Assembly: GCF_021559775.1 (NCBI RefSeq)
Contig: NZ_CP056047.1
Coordinates: forward strand, 2,880,001 to 2,944,000
Source: Gillisella vitis
GTDB taxonomy: Bacteria; Pseudomonadota; Alphaproteobacteria; Rhizobiales; Rhizobiaceae
Length of the DNA: 64,000 nucleotides
Direction of reading: 5' to 3'
Shown here: piece after piece, positions 10,081-18,278 of the stretch
Layout of the letters: each line of letters opens with the position of its first letter
Numbering within the stretch: the first letter of the stretch is position 1
Notes under the pieces: generated by a model
The model's input: only the letters and a program-made list of their open reading frames with translations
Database searches by the model: none
What the model was told of the DNA's origin: nothing
Translations under genes and position numbers: made by a program

Positions 10081-11154
10081 ATGACTGGAATGAGCGAAAA
10101 GCGCCCCTCCGCCTCCCCTTGGTGGACACCGCGGGTCCATGCCGACCGCCGCCCCTTCCTGCTTGGCCGCAATGCCATCCAGGCCGCCCTGCGGCTCTAT
10201 TTCAGCCGTAACGACTTCCTGGAGGTCGACGCGGCAACCTTGCAAGTGTCGCCCGGCAATGAGGCGCATCTGCACGCCTTCGCAACAAGCGCTATTGGCA
10301 ATGATGGCCAATCGCATCCTCTTTACCTGCATACATCACCGGAATTTGCCTGCAAGAAACTGCTGGCCGCCGGCGAGTCCCGCATTGCCTGCTTTGCCCA
10401 TGTCTACCGCAACCGGGAGCGCGGCCCCCTGCACCACCCGGAATTTACCATGCTGGAATGGTATCGCGCCGGGGAAGCCTACGAGCGACTGATGGCCGAT
10501 TGCGCCGCCATCCTGGCGCTTGCCGCCGAAACCACCGGAACCCGGCAATTTTCCTTCCGCGGCGGCGTTTGCGATCCCTTTGCACCGTTTGAGCGGCTTA
10601 GCGTTGCGGACGCTTTCGAGCGCCATGCGGGCATCGATCTTCTGGGCAGCGTGTTTGCCGGTGGCGAAACCGACCGCGACCATCTGGCCGCACAGCTACG
10701 GCAGGTGGGTATGCGCGTTGCCGAGGACGATGGCTGGGCCGATCTATTCAGCCGTGTGATCGTTGAAAAAGTCGAACCGCATCTGGGCTTTGGCAGGCCC
10801 ACCATTCTCGACCGCTATCCCGTGGCGGAAGCCGCCCTTGCCCGGCCTGCGACCGACGATCCGCGCGTCGCCGAACGGTTCGAACTTTATGCCTGCGGTG
10901 TCGAACTAGCCAATGCCTTTGGCGAGTTGACCGATCCGCAGGAGCAACGCCGTCGCTTCATGCTGGAAATGGCGGAAAAGCAGCGGGTCTATGGAGAGAC
11001 CTATCCGCTGGATGAGGATTTTCTGGAGGCGCTGGCCATCATGCCCGAGGCCTCTGGCATCGCGCTCGGCTTCGACCGGCTGGTGCTGCTGGCGACCGGC
11101 GCGCAACGGATCGATCAGGTGTTGTGGACGCCGGTGGCGGAGCCACAGCCGTGA
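10081..11154 (+). CDS. epmA: EF-P--(R)-beta-lysine ligase (GenX/PoxA/YjeA, truncated LysRS homologue)
   Basis: 357 residues. This is the catalytic core of a class II lysyl-tRNA synthetase without the anticodon-binding domain. Motif 2 ([20 protein letters not shown], about residues 115-135) and motif 3 ([15 protein letters not shown] near the C-terminus) are clear. The enzyme activates beta-lysine and attaches it to Lys34 of EF-P. It is divergent from efp across a 162-bp gap and overlaps epmB by four bases (GTGA), so the two modification enzymes should be translated together. Confidence 0.93.
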
Positions 11155-12200
11155 CCGCGTCCGTCAAAACAGTGAAAACTGTCAGGGAATTGGTCGAGAC
11201 CGGACTTGTTGCTGCCGAAACGGGTCCGGAATTGGACGCGGTGGCTGCCCGCTACGCCATCGCCATTACCCCCGCCATGTTGGCGCTGATCGACCCAAAC
11301 GACCCCACAGACCCGATTGCCGCGCAATTCGTACCGCAGGCTGGCGAATTGGTGCATCAACCCGTGGAGCGCGCCGATCCGATCGGTGACCATGCCCATA
11401 GCCCGGTGGAGGGCATTGTGCATCGCTATCCCGACCGGGTTCTGTTGAAGGTGGTGCATAGTTGCCCGGTCTATTGCCGTTTCTGCTTTCGCCGCGAAAT
11501 GGTCGGGCCGGACGGTGATGGTCTGCTCTCTGGCCCGGCGCTGGACGCGGCCATAGCCTATATCCGTGACCACAAGGATATTTGGGAAGTGATCTTTACC
11601 GGCGGCGATCCGCTGGTTCTGTCGCCACGCCGGCTGCGGTCGATCTTGCAGCAATTGGGCGCCATCGATCATGTCCGGATCATCCGGTTTCACAGCCGCG
11701 TTCCCGTCGCCGATCCGGCCCGTATCGACAAGGATCTGATCGACGCCTTGCAGGCAAGCGGCAAGACCACCTATATCGCCATTCACGCCAACCATCCGCG
11801 CGAGCTGACGCCGCAAGCCAGGGCGGCAAGCGCAAAGCTTCTGCAAGCCGGTTTTGCACTTTTAAGTCAAACGGTGCTGCTGAAGGGTGTCAATGACGAT
11901 GCTGGCGTGCTGGCAGACCTGATGCGCAGTTTTGTCGACATGCGTATCCGGCCTTATTACCTGCATCACCCGGATCTGGCGCCCGGCACCGGCCATTTTC
12001 GTCTCAGCATAGCAGAAGGCCAAGCCATCGTCTCAGCCCTGCACGGGCATCTGTCCGGTCTCTGTCAGCCAACTTACGTGCTGGATATTCCCGGCGGCCA
12101 CGGCAAGGCGCCGATCGATGCGAGCCAGATCAGCAAGGAAGGCGATCATTATCTGGTCACGGACTTCCATGGACATCACCACATTTATCGTGATCGGTAG
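11151..12200 (+). CDS. epmB: EF-P lysine 2,3-aminomutase (radical SAM, KamA/YjeK family)
   Basis: The GTG start at 11151 gives 349 residues and a GTGA overlap with epmA; a longer frame from 11124 is possible but less likely. The radical-SAM cluster motif CxxxCxxC is present at Cys105, Cys109 and Cys112. It converts alpha-lysine to beta-lysine for EpmA. The C-terminal half has the KamA-type PLP and substrate region (RPYYLHHPDLAPGTGHFR). With efp and epmA this is a complete beta-lysylation set. The EpmC hydroxylase was not found here. Confidence 0.92.
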   Translation: MTASVKTVKTVRELVETGLVAAETGPELDAVAARYAIAITPAMLALIDPNDPTDPIAAQFVPQAGELVHQPVERADPIGDHAHSPVEGIVHRYPDRVLLKVVHSCPVYCRFCFRREMVGPDGDGLLSGPALDAAIAYIRDHKDIWEVIFTGGDPLVLSPRRLRSILQQLGAIDHVRIIRFHSRVPVADPARIDKDLIDALQASGKTTYIAIHANHPRELTPQARAASAKLLQAGFALLSQTVLLKGVNDDAGVLADLMRSFVDMRIRPYYLHHPDLAPGTGHFRLSIAEGQAIVSALHGHLSGLCQPTYVLDIPGGHGKAPIDASQISKEGDHYLVTDFHGHHHIYRDR

Positions 12201-12432
12201 AAATCATCTACACAACCAAAAGTATATATAATATAAAAATGCAACTTTCTAAAAAATGAGATAGTCCCAAAAAAAGCCGAGAAGATGCAACCTTAAAGAT
12301 TTGAAATCTCAACGATCCTGTTAGAATTTTGGACAGGGTCAAAAGAATTGAAATATTCATATTAGCCTAATATTACGATTTCTGATCTATTCCAATTCTC
12401 CTGATCAGACAGATTTCCTATGAGGGGTTGAG
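12201..12432 (+). promoter_or_regulatory. AT-rich leader of the carrier-protein operon
   Basis: A 232-bp gap that is far more AT-rich than the surrounding coding DNA, with long A/T tracts near 12225-12260 and 12350-12380. It ends in a GAGGGG ribosome site before the carrier-protein ATG. It must hold the operon promoter. Its composition is of the kind bound by AT-loving silencers such as MucR/Ros in rhizobia, but no specific site can be named. Confidence 0.5.
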
Positions 12433-12684
12433 ATGAACGAGACCATTCGGACTATTCTGGGCAAAGTCGGTGGCTTACAGGTTGCCGTTACAGAGATCGC
12501 GGCAGATGCCGATCTTTACGCACTGGGACTGTCTTCCTTTGCTTCCGTGCAGCTGATGCTCGGTATCGAGGAAGCCTTCGACATCGAATTTCCCGACCAC
12601 TTGCTCAATCGCAAATCCTTTGCCAGCATCGAGGCCATCGAACGCACGGTGCGCCAGATCCTGGAGGATCGGAAGGTCGCCTGA
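12433..12684 (+). CDS. Small acyl/aminoacyl carrier protein
   Basis: An 83-residue four-helix carrier protein. The phosphopantetheine site reads LGLSSFASVQL, with Ser35 at the position of the serine in the usual D-S-L motif; the preceding Asp is replaced by Ser and the following Leu by Phe. The helix III region (IEEAFDIEFPD) is ordinary ACP. It is the first gene of an operon with an amino acid:carrier-protein ligase, so it should carry an aminoacyl thioester rather than a fatty acid. It needs a phosphopantetheinyl transferase from elsewhere. It ends in a 1-base TGATG overlap with the next gene. Confidence 0.88.
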   Translation: MNETIRTILGKVGGLQVAVTEIAADADLYALGLSSFASVQLMLGIEEAFDIEFPDHLLNRKSFASIEAIERTVRQILEDRKVA

Positions 12685-13883
12685 TGACCGTTCCGGCCAC
12701 TCACGCCCTTGAAATATCGCTTCCCCAAGGTGATCTTGCTGCCCGCGCGGCGCGCGTTGCCGCCATTGCGGCACACTATGCCGAGGATGTCGATCGCCAG
12801 GGCCGGTTTCCGCGCGAGACCGTGGATGCATTGAAGGCGGAGCGCCTGCTCGGCATCCAGATCCCCGCGGAGCTTGGCGGTGAAAATGCCGGATTTGCCG
12901 CAATTGCGGAGATCTGCACCACGCTTGGCCAGGCCTGCGCCTCCAGCGCGATGATTTTCGCCATGCATCACATCAAATGTTCCAGCCTCGTGGAACATGC
13001 TCAGGACAATTCCTGGCAGCGCAGCTTCATGGCACGGGTCGCTGATGCACAATTGCTGCTCGGCTCCGCCACGACTGAAGGCGGCATTGGCGGCAATATG
13101 CGCAATTCCATCTGCGCCATCGAGATCGACGGCGACACCTGCCGGCTGGAAAAAGACGCCACGGTGATTTCCTATGGAGCAGAGGCCGATGCGATCCTGA
13201 TTACCTCGCGCGCCCATAAGGATGCCGCACCGTCCGACCAGGTGATGACGGTATTTCTCAAGGGCCAATATAGCCTGGACAAGACCGTGGACTGGGACAC
13301 GCTCGGCATGCGCGGCACCCGGTCCGATGGCTTCCTGTTCAAGGGCGAAGCGCCAGCCGTCCAGATCCTGCCGAAGCCCTTCGCCGACATTGCCGCCCAG
13401 TCGATGCTGGCCGCCTCCCATATTCTATGGAGCGGCGTCTGGTACGGCATCGCCGTCGATGCCGTGGCGAGAGCGCAGAGTTTCGTACGCGCCGCCGCCC
13501 GCAAGAGCCAGGGTCAGATGCCGCCTGGTGCCTTGCATCTGGCGCAAGCCGCTAATCTGTTGCAGGTGGTCCGCTCCAATGTCGTTGCCGCGCTGAAAGC
13601 CTATGAAGAGGCAAAATACGATGGCGACAAGCTGTCTTCCTTCGGTTTTTCGGTGACGATGAACAATGTCAAGATTGCCTCGTCCGAGACGATCATCGAC
13701 ATCATCAACCAGGCCATGCTGATCTGCGGCATCATGGGCTACAAGAACGGCACGGCCTACAGCCTTGGCCGCCACCTGCGCGATGCGCATTCGGCCCGGC
13801 TGATGATTTCCAATGACCGTATTCTCGGCAACACCTCCAATATGTTGCTGGTTCATAAACTCGACACACGTCTGCTGGGGTAA
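12684..13883 (+). CDS. Acyl-CoA dehydrogenase-fold flavoprotein, putative oxidase of a carrier-bound substrate
   Basis: 399 residues with the acyl-CoA dehydrogenase layout: helical N-domain, beta middle domain ([14 protein letters not shown]) and helical C-domain. The C-terminal segment that usually holds the catalytic Glu (YEGT) reads [12 protein letters not shown], so the standard base is not evident. Family members acting on carrier-bound amino acids are known (prolyl-S-carrier oxidases such as PltE), and other members of the fold are N- or C-hydroxylases. Its place between the carrier protein and the aminoacyl ligase points to redox chemistry on the carrier-bound amino acid, which is inference. 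Confidence 0.75.
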   Translation: MTVPATHALEISLPQGDLAARAARVAAIAAHYAEDVDRQGRFPRETVDALKAERLLGIQIPAELGGENAGFAAIAEICTTLGQACASSAMIFAMHHIKCSSLVEHAQDNSWQRSFMARVADAQLLLGSATTEGGIGGNMRNSICAIEIDGDTCRLEKDATVISYGAEADAILITSRAHKDAAPSDQVMTVFLKGQYSLDKTVDWDTLGMRGTRSDGFLFKGEAPAVQILPKPFADIAAQSMLAASHILWSGVWYGIAVDAVARAQSFVRAAARKSQGQMPPGALHLAQAANLLQVVRSNVVAALKAYEEAKYDGDKLSSFGFSVTMNNVKIASSETIIDIINQAMLICGIMGYKNGTAYSLGRHLRDAHSARLMISNDRILGNTSNMLLVHKLDTRLLG

Positions 13884-13887
13884 GCAA

Positions 13888-14796
13888 ATGGATAGTCAAA
13901 CCAATTTTCTCGACCGGCTGTTCGAGGCCGGCCTGCTGATCGATACTGGCGTGGACGGGCTTTATGGCCGCAGCGGCCAGTTTGAAGATGTGATCGCCGC
14001 TTTCGAGCGGTTGATCGACCGGTTCGGTGGCGCGGATGGCGCCGAAGCTCTGCGTTTTCCGCCAGGCATGAACCGGGCCTATTTCGAGACCAGCGGCTAT
14101 ATGAAGAGCTTTCCGCAACTGGCCGGCACCGTGCACAGCTTCTGCGGCAACGAACTCGATCATGTCAGCCTGCTGAAATGCATGGATGCCGACGAGGACT
14201 GGACGAAGGACCAGAAAGCGACGGATATCGTATTGACACCCGCCGCTTGCTATCCGCTCTATCCGACCATTGCCAAGCGTGGCCCGATTGCCGCCTCCGG
14301 TGCGCTGTTTGACTTGCAATCCTATTGTTTCCGGCATGAACCCTCCACCGACCCGGCCCGCCAGCAGCTGTTTCGCATGCGCGAATATGTCTGCATGGGT
14401 TCAGAGAGCCATGTCACCGATTTCCGCCAGACCTGGATGGATCGCGGCCTGAAGATGATGGAAGAGGTGGCATTGCCTGTCGAAATCGACATTGCCAACG
14501 ATCCGTTCTTTGGACGCGCGGGCAAGATGCTCGCCAATAACCAGCGCGACCAGAACCTGAAATTCGAATTGCTGATCCCGATCACCTCAGTCGCCAAGCC
14601 CACCGCCTGCATGAGCTTCAACTATCATCAGGATGCTTTCGGCAGCAAATGGGGCTTGAACCTGGAAGACGGTTCGGTTGCCCATACCGCTTGCGTTGGC
14701 TTCGGTCTGGAGCGGATCGCGCTGGCGCTGTTCCATCACCACGGGCTGGACGTCAAGGCCTGGCCGCAATCGGTGCGCACCGCACTCTGGGGCTGA
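13888..14796 (+). CDS. Amino acid--[carrier-protein] ligase (class II aaRS homologue)
   Basis: 302 residues. A SerRS-like catalytic core without a tRNA-binding domain. Motif 2 is CFRHEPS...LFRMREYV (about residues 147-168) and motif 3 is [12 protein letters not shown] (271-282). Candidate zinc ligands Cys121, Glu166 and Cys269 have the same 45- and 103-residue spacing that I recall for the Cys131/Glu176/Cys279 site of the Bradyrhizobium glycine:carrier-protein ligase, the founding member with an Agrobacterium homologue. These enzymes load Gly (or Ala) onto the phosphopantetheine of a cognate carrier protein, here most likely the product of the first gene of this operon. The start at 13888 is 4 nt after the previous stop. 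Confidence 0.9.
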   Translation: MDSQTNFLDRLFEAGLLIDTGVDGLYGRSGQFEDVIAAFERLIDRFGGADGAEALRFPPGMNRAYFETSGYMKSFPQLAGTVHSFCGNELDHVSLLKCMDADEDWTKDQKATDIVLTPAACYPLYPTIAKRGPIAASGALFDLQSYCFRHEPSTDPARQQLFRMREYVCMGSESHVTDFRQTWMDRGLKMMEEVALPVEIDIANDPFFGRAGKMLANNQRDQNLKFELLIPITSVAKPTACMSFNYHQDAFGSKWGLNLEDGSVAHTACVGFGLERIALALFHHHGLDVKAWPQSVRTALWG

Positions 14797-14798
14797 CG

Positions 14799-15761
14799 AT
14801 GACCACGGTCCTGCCGCTCGATCCGGCCCGCTATACTCCCCATCTGCTGCACTCAGCCGAGCGTATGTGGCCGGAAACCAATTGCTATGTCGATCTGTGG
14901 ATCGAGGTCCTGTGCGTGCTGGGCCTGCCACCGGAGGCCATGCTGGGCTTTACCCTGACCCAGGATTTCGAGGGCGACCAATTCACCTTCTTCAAGGTGC
15001 CACTGGAAGATCTCGAAGCGCTCTACGGCATTCGTGTCACGGAACTGGCGATTTTCGACCGGGCTGAGGCGCATGTGGCCCAGCAGATCAGCCGTGGCCG
15101 GTTGTGCCTTGTCGAAATGGACAGCTACTTCATGCCAGATACGGCAGGTGTCGGCTATCGCCAGCACCATGGCAAGACCACGGTCGGCGTCAACCGGCTG
15201 GATCTGGCGGGCCGATCAATGGATTATTTCCACAACGGCGGATTTTTCCGGCTGGAGGCCGAGGATTTCGACGGAATTTGGCAATTAGCAGCACCAGAGA
15301 CCGCACCATTCCTTCCCTATACCGAATTTGCCAAATTCCCCGAAACCCGGCCAGATGAGACGCATCTGCGCGCCGTCGCCAAGCGGCTTTTCGCCTTTCA
15401 CTTTGCCCGCCGCCCGCAAGGCAATCCCTTTGCAGGATTTGCAGAGGTGTTTCCGGCCCAGGTGGAAGCCATCGCGGAGCGGCCCTTCGGTTATTTTCAT
15501 ACCTATGCCTTCAACACGCTGCGGCAATTCGGGGCGAATTTCGAGCTTTTGGCCAGCCACCTGAAATGGCTCGCCGCAGACGATCGCTATACGAACGAAA
15601 TTGCCGAAGCATTGCGGATTTCGGAACTGGCAAAAACGGTTCAGTTCCAACTGGCCCGTGCCGTCACCCGCAAGAAATTCGATCCGCTGAAAGCAGCACT
15701 TGACCCCGCCATTGACGCATGGGACAGGCTGATGACGGGGCTTGCCGACAAGATGGCATAA
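14799..15761 (+). CDS. DUF1839 family protein linked to the aminoacyl-carrier operon
   Basis: 320 residues, recognised as the DUF1839 family, whose biochemical role is unknown to me. It has no signal peptide and no membrane segment. There are several conserved-looking aromatic and acidic patches (for example YFHNGGFFRLEAEDFDG). The ATG lies 2 nt after the ligase stop, so the two are tightly coupled. A transferase or thioesterase role that moves the aminoacyl group from the carrier protein to an acceptor would fit the context, but nothing in the sequence shows it. Confidence 0.7.
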   Translation: MTTVLPLDPARYTPHLLHSAERMWPETNCYVDLWIEVLCVLGLPPEAMLGFTLTQDFEGDQFTFFKVPLEDLEALYGIRVTELAIFDRAEAHVAQQISRGRLCLVEMDSYFMPDTAGVGYRQHHGKTTVGVNRLDLAGRSMDYFHNGGFFRLEAEDFDGIWQLAAPETAPFLPYTEFAKFPETRPDETHLRAVAKRLFAFHFARRPQGNPFAGFAEVFPAQVEAIAERPFGYFHTYAFNTLRQFGANFELLASHLKWLAADDRYTNEIAEALRISELAKTVQFQLARAVTRKKFDPLKAALDPAIDAWDRLMTGLADKMA

Positions 15762-15815
15762 GGCCAGATCTGGTCATGCAGGCGCCATCTTGCCGTTATG
15801 AGGGACGCAGTGCCG

Positions 15816-18278
15816 ATGATCACCTATCTCGATGCCGACATCCGCCCGCTGGAAGCCGGTTGGACCTTGCTGGTCTGCGAGCCAGGCACCTATGACAGCC
15901 CGAAAGCATTGCACCGCCCCAGCGCCCGCCTTCAGGCGCCCGTTCCAGACACCGTCGCCCAGGCGCTGACCAAGGCGGGCCTGTTCGACCCGGATCATCC
16001 AAGCCCGCTGCATGGCAAGGACATATGGTATCTCCGCCCCCTGACCGGCGAACAACCGGGCCCGGCCGTGCTGCGCTTCGAAGGCTTGGCGACCATTGCC
16101 GAGGTCTATTTGAACGACAGGCTGATCCTGTCATCGGATAGCATGTTCGAGGCCCATGATGTCGATGTGATCCTGACCGGCTCGGACGACGTGTCGATCT
16201 GCTTTCGCGCCCTAAGGCCTCATCTGGAAAGACGCGGGCCAAGAGCCCGCTGGCGCCCGCAGATGATGAGCGACCAGGGCCTGCGGCTGGTGCGCGCAAC
16301 CGCCCTTGGCCATATGCCTGGCTGGTGTCCTGACATTCATGCGGTCGGGCCGTATCGGCCAATCAGCCTGATCCGCCCGGGCGCAAGCACTATAACCGAT
16401 CTCGCGCTGCACTCCGATCTTGAGGAAGACGGCACCGGCCTGCTTGACATCGCGTTCCGGCTGACAGGCACTGTGACAGCCATATCCGTGACATGCGCGG
16501 GCGAGACGCTCCACCTCAAAGCCGATGCCGACGGCCATGTCGCAGGCCAGCTTCGTCTTCCCACCGTCGCTCCCTGGTGGCCGCGCACCCATGGCGAGCC
16601 GGTGCTGCATGATATTCGCCTGACGCTGGATGGAAGGTCGCATTCGCTTGGTCTTACCGGCTTTCGCCGTATCCGGATCGACCGGGACGCGGATGGCAAG
16701 GATTTCGCGATCTTCGTCAATGGCGTGAAAATCTTCTGCCGGGGTGCCGTCTGGACCAATGCCGACATAACCCGCCTGCCCGGCACCGCCGAGGATTATG
16801 CGTCCTGGCTGAGCATGGCCGCAGATGCTGGCATGAACATGATCCGCATCGGCGGCACCATGACCTATGAAAGTGCTGATTTCTTCAGGCTCTGCGACCG
16901 GCTGGGGCTGATGGTCTGGCAGGATATCATGCTGGCCAATTTCGATTATCCCGCTGCCGACGAGGCATTTTCCGACCATATCCGCCGGGAAGTGGAGCAA
17001 CTTTTAAGCACTGTACAGGCGTCTCCCTCACTGGCAATCCTGTGCGGCGGCAGCGAAGTCTATCAGCAGGGCGCCATGCTGGGCCTGCCGGAAACCAGCT
17101 GGAAAGGCCCTGTCTTCACCAGCCTTCTGCCGCAGCTCTGCGCGCGCTTTGCACCGCATCTGCCCTATGTGGAAAACTCGCCGATGGGTGGCGCAATGCC
17201 CTTCAGCCCAGATACCGGCATCACCCATTATTACGGCGTCGGCGCCTATTGCCGCCCGCTTGAGGATGCCCGCCGCGCCCATGTCCGCTTTGCCGCCGAA
17301 TGCCTGGCCTTTGCCCATGTCCCCCAGCAACAAACGCTGGACAGGCATTTGTCCGTGTCACCGGTTCATGATCCCCGCTGGAAGGCACGCGTGCCGCGAG
17401 ACCGGGGTGCCTCCTGGGATTTCGAGGATATTCGTGACCATTATCTCGCCCTGCTCTACGATGTCGATCCGGCCAGGCTGCGCCGGGAAAATCCGGCGCG
17501 TTACCTGCATCTGTCGCGGGCGGTCAGCGGAGAGGTGCTGGAGGAAACCTATGCGGAATGGCGACGTCCCGGCTCATCCTGCAATGGCGCACTGGTCTGG
17601 ACCTTTCAGGACTTGACCATCGGTCCCGGCTGGGGACTGGTGGATGCGACCGGTACGCCGAAACCCGTCTGGTACGCAGCGCGGCGCGCCTTCACCCCCA
17701 TCCGCATCACCATGACCGACGAAGGCACCAATGGGCTTGATGTGCATCTTTGCAATGACACGGTGCGCGAACAGACTCTGACCCTAGATCTCACCTGCCT
17801 GCGCGACGGTAAACAGCCGGTTGTGGCCGCCAGGCGCGCCGTCACCTTGACGCCGCGCAGCAGCATAACACTGCATGCCACCGATGTGTTCGGAGCGTTT
17901 TTCGACACGACCTACGCCTTCCGCTTCGGGCCGCCCGCCCATGACGTCACTGTGGCGACCCTGAGCAACGCGGAAAACGGCGAGATCGTCAGTCAGTCCT
18001 TTCACTTCCCGCAAGGCCGCGCCCAGGCCATGCATGACGCAGAGATCCGTACCTCGCTCTCGCAGGAAAAAGATGGCTGGTGGCTGATGCTGGAAACCGA
18101 CCGGCTGGCCCAATCGGTCCATATCGCCCTGGAAGACGGCCGCAGCACTGACGATTTCTTTCATCTGGCGCCAGGTTTTACCCGACGGGTCAGACTTCTC
18201 ACACAGGACAAATCCAACCAGGACAAACCCAGTGGCGAAATCCTCAGCGGCTCGGCCTCACGACGCTTCCGGTTCTGA
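15816..18278 (+). CDS. Glycoside hydrolase family 2-like protein (beta-mannosidase type)
   Basis: About 820 residues. It has an N-terminal jelly-roll domain, an immunoglobulin-like domain and a TIM barrel as in GH2 beta-mannosidases. The acid/base candidate is Glu414 in CGGSEV, where GH2 enzymes normally have N-E, and the nucleophile candidate is Glu495 in FAAECLAF. The Asn-to-Ser change could alter activity. No signal peptide is seen, so it would act in the cytoplasm. It is the last gene of the aminoacyl-carrier operon, 54 nt after the DUF1839 gene. Its final 21 bases overlap the convergent hydrolase gene. An ATG at 15798 is an alternative start; GAGGGA favours 15816. Confidence 0.75.
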   Translation: MITYLDADIRPLEAGWTLLVCEPGTYDSPKALHRPSARLQAPVPDTVAQALTKAGLFDPDHPSPLHGKDIWYLRPLTGEQPGPAVLRFEGLATIAEVYLNDRLILSSDSMFEAHDVDVILTGSDDVSICFRALRPHLERRGPRARWRPQMMSDQGLRLVRATALGHMPGWCPDIHAVGPYRPISLIRPGASTITDLALHSDLEEDGTGLLDIAFRLTGTVTAISVTCAGETLHLKADADGHVAGQLRLPTVAPWWPRTHGEPVLHDIRLTLDGRSHSLGLTGFRRIRIDRDADGKDFAIFVNGVKIFCRGAVWTNADITRLPGTAEDYASWLSMAADAGMNMIRIGGTMTYESADFFRLCDRLGLMVWQDIMLANFDYPAADEAFSDHIRREVEQLLSTVQASPSLAILCGGSEVYQQGAMLGLPETSWKGPVFTSLLPQLCARFAPHLPYVENSPMGGAMPFSPDTGITHYYGVGAYCRPLEDARRAHVRFAAECLAFAHVPQQQTLDRHLSVSPVHDPRWKARVPRDRGASWDFEDIRDHYLALLYDVDPARLRRENPARYLHLSRAVSGEVLEETYAEWRRPGSSCNGALVWTFQDLTIGPGWGLVDATGTPKPVWYAARRAFTPIRITMTDEGTNGLDVHLCNDTVREQTLTLDLTCLRDGKQPVVAARRAVTLTPRSSITLHATDVFGAFFDTTYAFRFGPPAHDVTVATLSNAENGEIVSQSFHFPQGRAQAMHDAEIRTSLSQEKDGWWLMLETDRLAQSVHIALEDGRSTDDFFHLAPGFTRRVRLLTQDKSNQDKPSGEILSGSASRRFRF

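Noticed and set aside
9349..10332. Extended EF-P reading frame of 327 codons
   Set aside because: The upstream part lacks any family pattern and overlaps the divergent epmA gene; the conserved EF-P start is at 9918.
16212..17000. Long open frame antisense to the GH2-like gene
   Set aside because: It lies opposite a strong coding region in GC-rich DNA, where long antisense frames are expected; no recognised domain or ribosome site.
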